From: Streptomyces griseoluteus
GTDB taxonomy: Bacteria; Actinomycetota; Actinomycetes; Streptomycetales; Streptomycetaceae
DNA: 64,000 nt
Reading direction: 5' to 3'
Assembly: GCF_004784465.1 (NCBI RefSeq)
Contig: NZ_SRRU01000009.1
Coordinates: forward strand, 248,001-312,000
A program made the position numbers and the translations under genes. Numbering within the stretch: the stretch's first letter is position 1; each line of letters opens with the position of its first letter. A model generated the notes under the pieces. It was not told the DNA's origin, ran no database searches, and worked only from the letters and a program-made list of their open reading frames with translations. Positions 35,929 through 44,788 of this stretch are shown here, piece by piece.

Positions 35929-38900
35929 GTGCATTCACGTGTCTTCGGCGCGCCCTTTTGGCGTGCCCGCAAGAGAGCAACACACCTCGCCGCCGCGGCG
36001 GTTGTCACTACGAGTGCACTCGCACTGTCACTCCTGCCCGCCGCCGGCGCGGCCGCGGACGCCAGCAAGCCGGTCTCGGTCTGGGGCAAGGGCGCGCCCC
36101 GGTTCACCATGCCGGAGGTGAAGGTCGGCTCCACCAAGCCGGTAGCCACACGACCGGAGCGGCAGCCCTCGAAGGGGCTGGTCGCCTGGCGCAAGGAGCA
36201 GAAGGAACACGCCGTCAAGACGACCCGGTCCGGCACCGCACCCCTCGCCGCCGCTGAGGAAGCGGGCATCTTGAGCATGGTGCCGGAGGGACAGGGGGAC
36301 GTGCCCTGGCACCGCATCACCGACTTCGCGATCACGGACGCACTCACTGCGCGGATCGACTACTCGACCGGCAACCTGATGCTCACCGGGACCGACTTCG
36401 ACATCGCCGGCGTCGGGCAGCGCCTCACGCTCGCGCGCACCTACAACTCCCTGGACGCCCCGTGGGGGAAGGTCTCGCAGCGGTGGTGGCAGCAGTACGA
36501 GCGCTACCTCTCCCTCGGCAGCAGCGAGGCGGTCTTCTACGACTCCAGCGGCGCCACCGTCCGGTTCACCAAGAACAGCGACGGCTCCTTCACCACACCG
36601 AAGGGCTACTCGCAGGAGCTGAAGAAGAACAGCGACGGCACGTACACGCTGACGAACTGGAAGTCCGGCTCGAAGGACGCCTACGACGCGAACGGGACCC
36701 TGACGAAGGTCACCGACCGCAACAAGGGCTCGATCACCGTCACCCAGCACGACGAGAGCGGCGAGCACAAGGGCTTCAAGCTGACCGAGACCCGCTCGGG
36801 CCGGTGGGTGGATCTCCTCAAGACGAATGCCTCGCAGTGGCAGGCCAAGGACCACACCGGTCGCACCGCCGTCTTCGACCTCGACCCGTCCGGGAACCTC
36901 TGGAAGACCACGGACACCGAAGGCAAGACGACCGTTTTCGGCTACGACTCCTCCGGACGCGTCTCGAAGATCACCACGCCCGAGGGGCGGGTCACGGTCT
37001 TCACCTACGACGACGCCAACCGGGTCACCTCCATGCTGCGAGCCACGGGACTGAACGGCTCCGGGCACACCGGTCCGACCTGGACGTACCTCTACGACAC
37101 GACCTCACCGGCCGACGCGGGCACGACGAAGGTGACCGACCCCGAGACCCACGCCACCGGCTACAAGCACAACTCCGACGGTGAAGTCTCCGAAGTCACG
37201 GACGCCAAGGGCCGCAAGCGCTCCACGAAGTTCGACGTGAACCACAACATCGACAGCGCGACGGACGCGATGGGGTCGGGCAGCACGCCGGGCAACGTGA
37301 CCGAGTACGGCTTCAATACCCGCAACAACCTCGAAACCGTGACGCTGCCCACGGGCGGCACGACGACCAACCACTGGCAGACCATCGCCGGCGGTGACGT
37401 CCCCACGGACTCCACCAACCCGGACGGCGAGAAGACGGACTTCGGCTACGACACGGTCGGCAACACCACGTCCGTGGCCCAGACCGGCACCGGCGGTGGC
37501 AGCGTCACCTACACGTACAACAAGTCGACCCCGACCTGCGGTGGCTTCGAGGGCCAGCGCTGCAAGCAGCAGACGAAGATGTCGTCGACGAAGACGGTCA
37601 CCACCGACTTCCACTACGACGGCAAGGGCAACCTCGACACCGTCACCCCGCCCGCCCCACTGAACAGGACCACCTACACCTCGGACGATCTCGGCCGCAC
37701 GAAGACCGTCACCGACGCCCGCGGCGTGACCGTCTCCTACACGTACGACAACCGTGACCGCATCCGCATCGTCGACACGACCAACAAGGCGCGCGTCGAG
37801 TACTGGTACGACGGCGACGGCAACCTCCGTCAGCGCAGCGACGGCACCGGCACGATCTCCTACGAGTTCGACCCGCTCCAGCGTGAGACGGTCCGCCACC
37901 TCCAGGACGGTTCGCAGACGTTGCTGGCCTACACGCCGGCGGGCAACGTCGACTACTACACGGACCCGTCCGGGACGATCGACTTCACCTGGAACGAGGT
38001 CAACAAGCTCCACCAGCTCAAGGACCAGCAGGGCAGGACCACGACCTACGGCTACAACAACAACGACGTCCGCATCACCACCACCTACCCCGGCGGCACG
38101 GTGCAGAAGGTCGACCCGGACAAGTCCAACCGCCCCAAGTCCATCAAGGCGACCTCGCCCCAGGGCACGCTGGTCGACCTCGCCTACACCTACGGCTACG
38201 GCGCCAACGCGGCCACGGACGGCAGCAAGATCCGCACCTCCACCGACAACGTCTCCGGACTGAAGCGCACGTACAGCTATGACAGCGCGGGACGCTTCTC
38301 CTACGCCAAGGAGGAGAAGAACGGCACGATCGCCGACTCCTGGCAGTACTGCTACGACCTCGCCGGCAACCTCACCTCCCAGGGCACCGACCCGGGCTGC
38401 CCGCGCGGCACCACGTACACGATCAACGACGCCCAGCAGATGACCGGCAAGTCCACCTCGACCGGCACCTGGTCCTACGACCAGATCGGCAACGAGACCG
38501 CCGCCGACTCGACGCCCGACTACACCCGCACCGGCGAGACGTGGACCGACCACTCCCAGCTGTCGGCGATCACGGTCAACGGCAAGACGTACGCGGGGCA
38601 GTACGGCTCGACCGACCAGAGCGAGCGCGTCAAGCTCGGCGACACCGTCTTCCACAACGGTCCGCTCGGCCTGTCCGCCAAGACCACCGCCGGCACGGAC
38701 ATGGGGTTCAACCGGGAACCCGGGGGCACGCTGAATTCCATGGCTACCGGGGGCAAGACGTACTTCTACCTCACCGACGCTCTCGGCTCGGTCGTCGCCC
38801 TGGCCGACATCGACGGCAACAAGGTCGACTCCTACACCTACAGCCCCCGCGGTGTCCGCATCCTGGCTCAGTCCACCGAACTGGTCGCTCAGCCGTACCG

Positions 38901-39309
38901 ATTCGCCGGCAACTACCAGGACCCCACCGGGCTTTACCACCTTCAGGCCCGCTATTACGACGCCAACATCGGCCGCTTCACCCAGCCCGACCCCTCCGGC
39001 CAGGAACAGAATCCCTACCTCTACGCCGAAGGTGACCCCGTCAACCGTATCGACCCCGACGGCCTGCTCAGCCTGGGCGGCATCGGGGACGGACTCGGCA
39101 TCGCGACCATCCTCTACGAAGGATTCACCGGCGGAACGGGAGCAGCCGAGAAGGCCACCGCGGGCATGATCGCGGACATCGGAATCACAGGCCTCTGCGA
39201 AGCTGGGGCCGCGGCGTTCACCGGACCGGGTGCCGTCCCCGCGCTGCCCTACTGCATGGCTATCGGCGCGGCTGCGGGCGGCTACATCGGTGCCACCTAC
39301 AAAAGCTGA
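35929..39309 (+). CDS. Secreted RHS/YD-repeat protein with short hydrophobic C-terminal tip
   Basis: This 1126-aa protein has a signal peptide (basic start, then AAAAVVTTSALALSLL and AGAAADA near 45). A DUF6531-like entry segment follows (DYSTGNLMLTGTDFDIAG, RTYNSLD), then about 20 YD repeats (YDSSGRVSKITTPEGR type). The conserved core end is YHLQARYYDANIGRFTQPDP then NPYLYAEGDPVNRIDPDGL. In RHS proteins the sequence after this core is the variable toxin tip. Here it is only about 80 residues, Gly/Ala-rich and hydrophobic, with a glycine-zipper-like GAAAGGYIGATYKS end, no known nuclease motif and two cysteines. Two tiny membrane-protein genes follow, as expected for immunity genes. Confidence 0.9.
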   Translation: MHSRVFGAPFWRARKRATHLAAAAVVTTSALALSLLPAAGAAADASKPVSVWGKGAPRFTMPEVKVGSTKPVATRPERQPSKGLVAWRKEQKEHAVKTTRSGTAPLAAAEEAGILSMVPEGQGDVPWHRITDFAITDALTARIDYSTGNLMLTGTDFDIAGVGQRLTLARTYNSLDAPWGKVSQRWWQQYERYLSLGSSEAVFYDSSGATVRFTKNSDGSFTTPKGYSQELKKNSDGTYTLTNWKSGSKDAYDANGTLTKVTDRNKGSITVTQHDESGEHKGFKLTETRSGRWVDLLKTNASQWQAKDHTGRTAVFDLDPSGNLWKTTDTEGKTTVFGYDSSGRVSKITTPEGRVTVFTYDDANRVTSMLRATGLNGSGHTGPTWTYLYDTTSPADAGTTKVTDPETHATGYKHNSDGEVSEVTDAKGRKRSTKFDVNHNIDSATDAMGSGSTPGNVTEYGFNTRNNLETVTLPTGGTTTNHWQTIAGGDVPTDSTNPDGEKTDFGYDTVGNTTSVAQTGTGGGSVTYTYNKSTPTCGGFEGQRCKQQTKMSSTKTVTTDFHYDGKGNLDTVTPPAPLNRTTYTSDDLGRTKTVTDARGVTVSYTYDNRDRIRIVDTTNKARVEYWYDGDGNLRQRSDGTGTISYEFDPLQRETVRHLQDGSQTLLAYTPAGNVDYYTDPSGTIDFTWNEVNKLHQLKDQQGRTTTYGYNNNDVRITTTYPGGTVQKVDPDKSNRPKSIKATSPQGTLVDLAYTYGYGANAATDGSKIRTSTDNVSGLKRTYSYDSAGRFSYAKEEKNGTIADSWQYCYDLAGNLTSQGTDPGCPRGTTYTINDAQQMTGKSTSTGTWSYDQIGNETAADSTPDYTRTGETWTDHSQLSAITVNGKTYAGQYGSTDQSERVKLGDTVFHNGPLGLSAKTTAGTDMGFNREPGGTLNSMATGGKTYFYLTDALGSVVALADIDGNKVDSYTYSPRGVRILAQSTELVAQPYRFAGNYQDPTGLYHLQARYYDANIGRFTQPDPSGQEQNPYLYAEGDPVNRIDPDGLLSLGGIGDGLGIATILYEGFTGGTGAAEKATAGMIADIGITGLCEAGAAAFTGPGAVPALPYCMAIGAAAGGYIGATYKS

Positions 39310-39382
39310 CGGGTGAATCGCGGGTGCCGGCGCCGGCATTGCCCTGCGCCGGCACCCGGACCTATCGAACGGAGAGAATGAG

Positions 39383-39565
39383 ATGATCAGGTCAGGAAGA
39401 GGGACTCAGATTCTGCTCTTCGGCACGCTGGCTCTCGTCTGCGGCGCACTTCTTCTGGCCATCTCTTCCCGCGGCCCGGCAGGAGCACTCGGATGGCTGC
39501 TCCTTGTGGGTGGTGCCCTTTGCCTGCCTGCGGGGCTGATCAGCAACAGGAAGGGGCAAGATTGA
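39383..39565 (+). CDS. 60-aa two-helix membrane protein, candidate RHS immunity protein
   Basis: It lies 73 bp after the RHS gene with GGAGAG before ATG 39383. Residues 9-27 (ILLFGTLALVCGALLLAIS) and 33-52 (ALGWLLLVGGALCLPAGLIS) form two membrane helices joined by a short loop, with a basic C-terminus. Its stop overlaps the next start (TGATG). Position after a polymorphic toxin suggests an immunity role against a membrane-active tip; this is inference, as no immunity family is recognised. Confidence 0.72.
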   Translation: MIRSGRGTQILLFGTLALVCGALLLAISSRGPAGALGWLLLVGGALCLPAGLISNRKGQD

Positions 39566-39684
39566 TGGGGTCTCTTTCTGCCCCGCCGTTGCTGCAGGAT
39601 GGACGATCAGCGCTCTTCTTCACCCTCGGATTCATCGTGCTGGTAGGGGCCGCTCTGTTCCTCTTCGGCAAGAGGAACAGGTGA
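39565..39684 (+). CDS. 39-aa single-helix membrane protein coupled to the previous gene
   Basis: ATG 39565 overlaps the preceding TGA and has AGGAAGGGGC upstream. The product has one membrane helix (ALFFTLGFIVLVGAALFLFG) and a basic end GKRNR. It is too short for a fold of its own, so it probably acts with the 60-aa protein. It may instead be a stub left by replacement of the toxin/immunity end. Confidence 0.62.
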   Translation: MGSLSAPPLLQDGRSALFFTLGFIVLVGAALFLFGKRNR

Positions 39685-39903
39685 GGTCCCTGTGACGCCG
39701 TAGCGCAATCGCCGCCGGCGCGGTCGCCCAGAGGTACTCGCACACCGGGACGCATGACGCGCCCGCAGCGTGGAGTTTCAGCAGTGCGTGCCTACCCCGG
39801 AGCCTGACCGTCACAGCACCTGGTCGTCCTGGCCCAGGGCCGGCCGTGCGGAAGGCTCCAGGGAGACTCGCAGGGCGTTCCCGCTCAGCGTTCGCGTGAG
39901 GGC

Positions 39904-40773
39904 TCAGTCGTCCGAGCCGGGCGGCGGCCGCTCGATGAGGTTCTGCACCGCCCGGCTCAGCACCAGCACACCGCCGACGATGAAGAGCGCCCCCAGCGCC
40001 TCCGGCACCAGCCACCAGCCGGTGCGGATGCGCTCGTGGAAGAGGAAGACGCCCAGGGCCAGGCTGACCACCGCGTCCCCGATGGTCAGCGCCGGCTGGG
40101 CGGCGGCCAGTGGACCCGCCTGGAGCGCGTTCTCCAGCAGCAGCACCGCCGCCGTGCCCGCCAGCGCGAACCCGTACGTCTGCCAGGCCGTCATGAACGC
40201 GAGGAACCCCTCGTCCGCGAACGTGCCCGTGGCCGACTTCAGCAGAGCCGCCGTCAGCGCGTTGGCGATCGCCGAGCCCGAGGCCAGCAGGGCGGCGCGA
40301 CCGGTCGCCGGGCGCTCGTGCCGGGCCAGCAGCGTGACCACCACGACCGCCCCCACGCCCACCACCAGCGCCGGCACCCAGCGGGTGAGCGGCGCCTGGT
40401 TACCGGCCCCGTGCGGCGCGGCCGCCGCCAGCAGCACGGCCAGGCCCACCACCACCCCGCCGACCCCCCACCAGCCGTAGCGGGGGAGGTGCCGGTGCAG
40501 CAGCGGGCCGACGATCAGCAGCGCGAACGGCAGCTCCAGGATGAACAGCGGCTGCACCAGCGCCAGCGGCCCGTTGACCAGCGCCAGGCTCTGGAACACC
40601 GCGGCACCGATCACCCCGGCCATGCCCAGCACCCACGCCGGACGGCGCACCAGCTCCGCCAGAAGCTTCACGCCGCCGCGCTCGCTGGCGGAGGCCGCCT
40701 TGCGCTGGAACGCCGTACCCATGGCGTTGCTCGCGGCACCCGCGACGGCGAAGGCCGCGGCCAGTTCGATCAC
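39904..40773 (-). CDS. DMT-superfamily (EamA-like) transporter
   Basis: This 289-aa protein has about 9-10 hydrophobic helices in two related halves, from AAAFAVAGAASNAMGTAFQ and ALVQPLFILELPFALLIVG to LFHERIRTGWWLVPEALGAL. It resembles the DMT permeases found in many actinomycetes with NIPA-like features. The start is GTG 40773, with GCGGGAG upstream; longer frames are not supported. The transported metabolite is unknown. Convergent with nothing and divergent from the GH16-like gene. Confidence 0.85.
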   Translation of the reverse strand: MIELAAAFAVAGAASNAMGTAFQRKAASASERGGVKLLAELVRRPAWVLGMAGVIGAAVFQSLALVNGPLALVQPLFILELPFALLIVGPLLHRHLPRYGWWGVGGVVVGLAVLLAAAAPHGAGNQAPLTRWVPALVVGVGAVVVVTLLARHERPATGRAALLASGSAIANALTAALLKSATGTFADEGFLAFMTAWQTYGFALAGTAAVLLLENALQAGPLAAAQPALTIGDAVVSLALGVFLFHERIRTGWWLVPEALGALFIVGGVLVLSRAVQNLIERPPPGSDD

Positions 40774-40970
40774 TGATTTCTCCCGCCTGCGTAAAGGCCA
40801 TGAAAAGCCTACGAAAGCCCTGCCCCGCGCGCCGCTGGACCGCGCCGGGCGCACCCGTCCGCGCGAGGCCCTGGCGGAAGCCCCGGCCCGTATTCACTCG
40901 TTCGGGTACTTTCTGTGCTGATGTCCGGGTCCGGGTGCATGGCGCGTCACTGGACGGAGAGAAAACGGGC

Positions 40971-41747
40971 ATGCACGAACCGAATCCGGGCAGCCCCCTC
41001 CCCGGTCCGCGGTCCGCCGCCGCTCCCGACGTGGTGTTCACCGCCGACTTCACGTCCGAACGGCAGTGGGTGGCGGGCCGGTCCTGGGCCTATCCCGACG
41101 GCGGCCCGGTGAATCCGGGCGACGACAAACTCGACCATCTGGTGGCCGACCCCGCCTTCAGCCGCTCGGGCGTCTTCCGGGCCAGGCGCAGACCGGACGG
41201 CCGGTGGAACACCGGACTGCTCACCACCGAGGGAAGCCAGGACGGCTTCGAGGTCCGCACCGGCGACATCCTGGAGGCGCGCGTCCGGCTGCCCCGCGAG
41301 ATCGGCGCCTGGCCCGCCATCTGGACCTGGCGGGACGGCGGCCAGGAGGTCGACGTCTTCGAGTACCACCCCGACAACCCCGACCTGCTGGAGTTCACCA
41401 ACCACGTACGCGGCAGCAACCGCTACTTCCGCGACGACATGATCAGCCCCGGCGCCTGGGCCGATCTGCGCACCGAGTTCGGCGCCCGCTCGGTGGTCTG
41501 GTGGGTAAACGGCAGACGGGTCTTCGCCGACCAGCGCGGCACCGGGCGCAACTGGCACGCCTACCTCATCGTCAACCTGTCCGTGTGCGGCGGGCGCTAC
41601 CATCCGCCGCCCCGCCGGGAGACCTCGGAGATGTCGTACAGGGTGAGCAGACTCGTCGTCCGCCGCCCGGACTACGGACTCACCGCTCAGCCCCTGGGTG
41701 CCACCGCCGAGGAGGAGGGAGCCGACGAGCAGAAGGCCGGGGCCTGA
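40971..41747 (+). CDS. GH16-like beta-glucanase-fold protein without signal peptide
   Basis: This 258-aa protein has a concanavalin-like jelly roll. The GH16 active-site strand QEVDVFEYHP gives the E-x-D-x-x-E catalytic pattern, and RLPREIGAWPAIWTWRDGG before it is the usual substrate-cleft strand. Most GH16 enzymes are secreted, yet this one starts with soluble Pro-rich sequence and shows no signal peptide from ATG 40971 (GGAGAG upstream). It may act on internal or imported glucans, or bind rather than cleave. It lies directly left of the integrase island. Confidence 0.82.
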   Translation: MHEPNPGSPLPGPRSAAAPDVVFTADFTSERQWVAGRSWAYPDGGPVNPGDDKLDHLVADPAFSRSGVFRARRRPDGRWNTGLLTTEGSQDGFEVRTGDILEARVRLPREIGAWPAIWTWRDGGQEVDVFEYHPDNPDLLEFTNHVRGSNRYFRDDMISPGAWADLRTEFGARSVVWWVNGRRVFADQRGTGRNWHAYLIVNLSVCGGRYHPPPRRETSEMSYRVSRLVVRRPDYGLTAQPLGATAEEEGADEQKAGA

Positions 41748-41762
41748 CGCACCGGAACCCGC

Positions 41763-41877
41763 TCAGTCCACCGGCCAGGTGTGCACCGGGGCGTTGAGGT
41801 GCATGTAGTCCATGTACATGTTGTCGGCGTGCGCGATTGCCGCTCTCACCTGCGACTTCGTGGCGTGCTCTGAGCCT
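41763..41877 (-). pseudogene. 3' stub of an interrupted gene, likely attachment-site flank
   Basis: On the minus strand, overlapping the end of the integrase gene, a frame reads KSQVRAAIAHADNMYMDYMH then LNAPVHTWPVD and stops at 41763. It has no start of its own and good coding character. Displaced 3' ends of target genes beside an integrase are typical of integration into the 3' end of a gene. The attachment core would then lie about 41840-41880. The parent gene is not recognised and no second copy was found in the window. Confidence 0.5.
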
Positions 41878-43183
41878 GTGAGGCGCCCAGGGACTTCTCA
41901 GGGACATTCGGTTGTGGATCTTGACCGAACCACTCGTCCATGGCGGCGAGGCCCCGCTTGCCCGCCCCGGGCATGAAGTGAGCGTAGTGGGTCAGCGTGG
42001 TCTGCGGAGAGGCGTGCCCGAGCCACGCTGACACGCTCATGATCGACTCGCCGGCCTCAAGCTGGGTACTCGCGTACGTGTGTCGGAGGACGTGGAACAT
42101 GTCCTCGCGGGAGAGTTCGTACCGACGGCTGCGGCCTCCGTACGTCTTGGCTTCCTCGCCGACCTTCTTCACGACGCCGGCCGCCCCGAGCGCGGGCCGC
42201 CAGCTCAGCTCGTTCCACTTCGAGTAGTTGATTCGATTCTCCTGCGAAGTGATCAGGACCAGCCGGACGCTGATCGGTTTGCGCTGTCGCGCTTCCAACT
42301 CGGTCGTCGGCGGTTCAGGGTTGCGCCACGGGAGCGTGCAGGCGACCGAAGGGAAGCGGTGCAGGTGGTCCTGGACACGCCTGGCGAGGTTGGGGGAGAG
42401 GGGAACCTCTCGCGTCTTGCCGCCCTTGGGCAGGCAGAAGTACGGCCTTCCCTTGGAGTCCCACCGCAGCTGTCGGCGGACGTGTACGACACCGGCATCG
42501 AAGTCCAAGTCGTCCTCGCCGAGGCCGAAGGCCTCGCCTTGGCGTAGGCCGAGTCCGACGCCGAGGTCCACCGCGATGCGGTATCGATCGTGGAGGCCCG
42601 CCCGGACGGCATCCACGGTCGGCCTGGTCCATGCTTTGGCCTTCCTCTTCGCAGGTTTGGGGGCCTTGACAGTCCGGCTGGCCTTGCAGGGGTTCTTGAC
42701 GAGGCGGCCGTCGTCGACGGCGGCTTCGAGGATCGTGGAGAGGTGGATCCAGATGACCTGGGCCGTGGACGACTCGACCCGTGTCAACAACTGGGTCTTC
42801 CAAGCGCGTAGCACGGCAGCGTCGATGTCCCGGAGTGCCGTTGCGCCCAGGAACGGGATGATGTGGTTCCAGATCTTGCTGCGCATGGGGGCGGCGGTCG
42901 ACGGTTCGTCCGATCGGCTCGGCCACCAGTGCTTCTCGATGTACTGGGCGAGGGGAATCGCGCCGTCACGGGGGTCGACGAATTCACCACGCGTGGTGTC
43001 GGTCTGCGCCTTGGCGAGCCACTGCTTCGCGTCCTCGCTCGTCTCGAACGAGCGGTCCCGGACACCCGGAATGCCCTTCACTCGATAGCGCTTGCCCTGG
43101 CCCCACAGGGCAGTTCGCTCCCGCTTGCCGGTGTCCCTGTTGGGCTTCTTCTTGAGCCAACGGTCTTCTATGTACCCCGCCAA
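41846..43183 (-). CDS. Tyrosine-type site-specific integrase
   Basis: This 445-aa recombinase has an N-terminal arm-binding region, a SAM-like core-binding domain (about 75-175) and a catalytic domain. The active residues are visible: Arg in GLRQGEAFGL, HxxR in FHVLRHTYAS, His in WLGHASPQTT and the tyrosine in LTHYAHF. The frame starts at TTG 43183 with AGGAG 9 bp upstream. Such integrases move actinomycete integrative elements and phages. With the excisionase-like gene 130 bp upstream it marks the left end of the island. Confidence 0.93.
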   Translation of the reverse strand: MAGYIEDRWLKKKPNRDTGKRERTALWGQGKRYRVKGIPGVRDRSFETSEDAKQWLAKAQTDTTRGEFVDPRDGAIPLAQYIEKHWWPSRSDEPSTAAPMRSKIWNHIIPFLGATALRDIDAAVLRAWKTQLLTRVESSTAQVIWIHLSTILEAAVDDGRLVKNPCKASRTVKAPKPAKRKAKAWTRPTVDAVRAGLHDRYRIAVDLGVGLGLRQGEAFGLGEDDLDFDAGVVHVRRQLRWDSKGRPYFCLPKGGKTREVPLSPNLARRVQDHLHRFPSVACTLPWRNPEPPTTELEARQRKPISVRLVLITSQENRINYSKWNELSWRPALGAAGVVKKVGEEAKTYGGRSRRYELSREDMFHVLRHTYASTQLEAGESIMSVSAWLGHASPQTTLTHYAHFMPGAGKRGLAAMDEWFGQDPQPNVPEKSLGASQAQSTPRSRR

Positions 43184-43312
43184 GGGATTGTTCTCCTATG
43201 AACTCAGTTGGGTGTGGTCCTAGGTGTGGGTATCCACGTGCTGGCACTCCGAGTGATCGACGCACCGCTTTCGGGTCCGTGGGGAGCGCTCAAGGAGCGT
43301 GTATGGAGTGGT

Positions 43313-43522
43313 TCATCGGCGTTTGTGGGTGAGAGGATTGAGAGCAGTGTTGGAACGTGAATCTGCCTGCTCCTGCGCTATGACCCACTCATTCAGCGCT
43401 GAGATCCTGTACATGACGCGTCGGCCCATTCGGAAGCTCGGCGGGCCCTGTCGTCGGTGACGCCAGACATACAGGGTGTTCGACGAAATGCCCAAGTATT
43501 CGGCCGCCTTGTTCAGATTCAA
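43313..43522 (-). CDS. Excisionase-like MerR-type helix-turn-helix protein
   Basis: A 69-aa winged helix protein of the AlpA/Xis (HTH_17) type: LNKAAEYLGISSNTLYVWRH, then GPPSFRMGRRVMYRISALNE. It starts at TTG 43522, as no ATG is in frame. It is transcribed toward the integrase, the common Xis-Int order in Streptomyces integrative elements, where Xis directs excision. Confidence 0.87.
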   Translation of the reverse strand: MNLNKAAEYLGISSNTLYVWRHRRQGPPSFRMGRRVMYRISALNEWVIAQEQADSRSNTALNPLTHKRR

Positions 43523-43871
43523 GAAGGCGGCTTCATGTGTGGGTGCGATCTGGTCGTGAATCTGCGGCCTCCAAGCTGAGCAACGTTGATGAAGCCACGA
43601 TCCGGATAAGCTTGGGCTTGGTGTAGCCGGGAGATTCTGGTAATGAGCGGATTCGCTCCCTCAGGGGAGAGGCTGAGGTGGAACTGTCGATCTCGGACTC
43701 GGCAGTCTATGGCGTTGAATGATCCTCTCGTTGAGCTGCGGCTTTGCCCGCATCCGTACGTTGGCATGGTGTTCACGCGGCCTCAAGTCATGGGTGTCTG
43801 CCGTAGGCGAACTGCCTTGAGCCCAGGGCTGGGTGAAGCGGCAGCGGCCTGATAACCGCGTGGGTGACTGC
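43523..43871. other. Intergenic between excisionase and IS256 remnant
   Basis: 350 bp with no recognised gene; short open frames on both strands have no motifs. It probably holds the excisionase promoter and the unrecognised end of the IS remnant. Confidence 0.4.
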
Positions 43872-44665
43872 CTAGTGCCAGACGGCCGAGATTGAGTCGG
43901 GCAGGCCCTTGAGCCCGTCGCAGACGACCATGCACATGTCCTCGACGCCGCGTTTCTTGATCTCAGTCAGGACCTGGAGCCAGTACTTGGCGCCCTCGCT
44001 GCCGTCGCCGGCCCACAGTCCGAGGAAGTCGGGTGCTCTCCACCGTGAACGCCAGGACGACGTAGATCGGCCGGTTCGCCACCTGCCCGTCACGCACCTT
44101 CACGTGCACGCAGTCGATGAAGATCACCGGATAGACCAGGTCCAATGGCCGGTTATGCCACCCGTCCATGCCCTTGTCGGTGATGGTCGAGATGGTCTGC
44201 TTGGACACGCTCGCGCTATAGACCTCGGCCAGGTTGGCGGAGATGTCACCGTGCGTCAGGCCGCACGCGGACAGCGACAGGACCATCTCGTTTACGCCGG
44301 TCAGCCGCCGCTGCTGCTTCTTGACGATCTGCGGCGCGAAGCTGCCGTCTCGGTCACGTGACACCGTGACCTCCACCGGCCCGACGTCGGTCACCACGGT
44401 CCTGGACCGGCCTCGTTGCGGCTGTTGCCGCTGCTGGAACCGGCCGGGTCGTGCTTCTCATAGCCGAGGTGGTCCGTGATCTCGCCTTCGAGCGCGGACT
44501 CCAGCACGCGCTTGGTCAGTTGCTGCAGCATGCCGCCCTCACCGGTCAACTGCAGGCCGCTCGCGCGGGCCGGTCGACCAACTGTCCGATCAATTGCTCG
44601 TCCAGCACGTTCGCCGACAATTCGGCAGGCCGGAGCTCTTCAACCGCCTCGGAAGAGGCAGTCAC
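43872..44665 (-). pseudogene. Broken IS256-family (Mutator-type) transposase
   Basis: Pieces of one transposase lie in successive frames. They are: VDRPARAAC, ending at a stop near 44560; LQLTGEGGMLQQLTKRVLES and LGYEKHDPAG near 44460-44550; VVTDVGPVEVTVSRDRDG to IFIDCVHVKVRDGQVANRPI at about 44050-44397; and DFLGLWAGDGSEGAKYW to VVCDGLKGLPDSISAVW, ending at 43872. Two catalytic aspartates (FIDC and VVCDG) survive. At least three frameshifts and a missing C-terminal third make it inactive. Confidence 0.9.
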
Positions 44666-44788
44666 GTCACTCAGCAGGTGCTACTTCCGTGATCGGGAGT
44701 ACACCGAGACCGTAAAGCCCCTTGCCTGGTGTGCAGCGGCCATGGATCCTGAAAAGCTTGCCATAGTGGCAGGCGTTTGGGGGATGTG

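Noticed and set aside
37105..39339. 744-codon minus-strand open frame
   Set aside because: Shadow of the RHS repeats; repetitive Val/Gly/Asp composition mirrors YD repeats.
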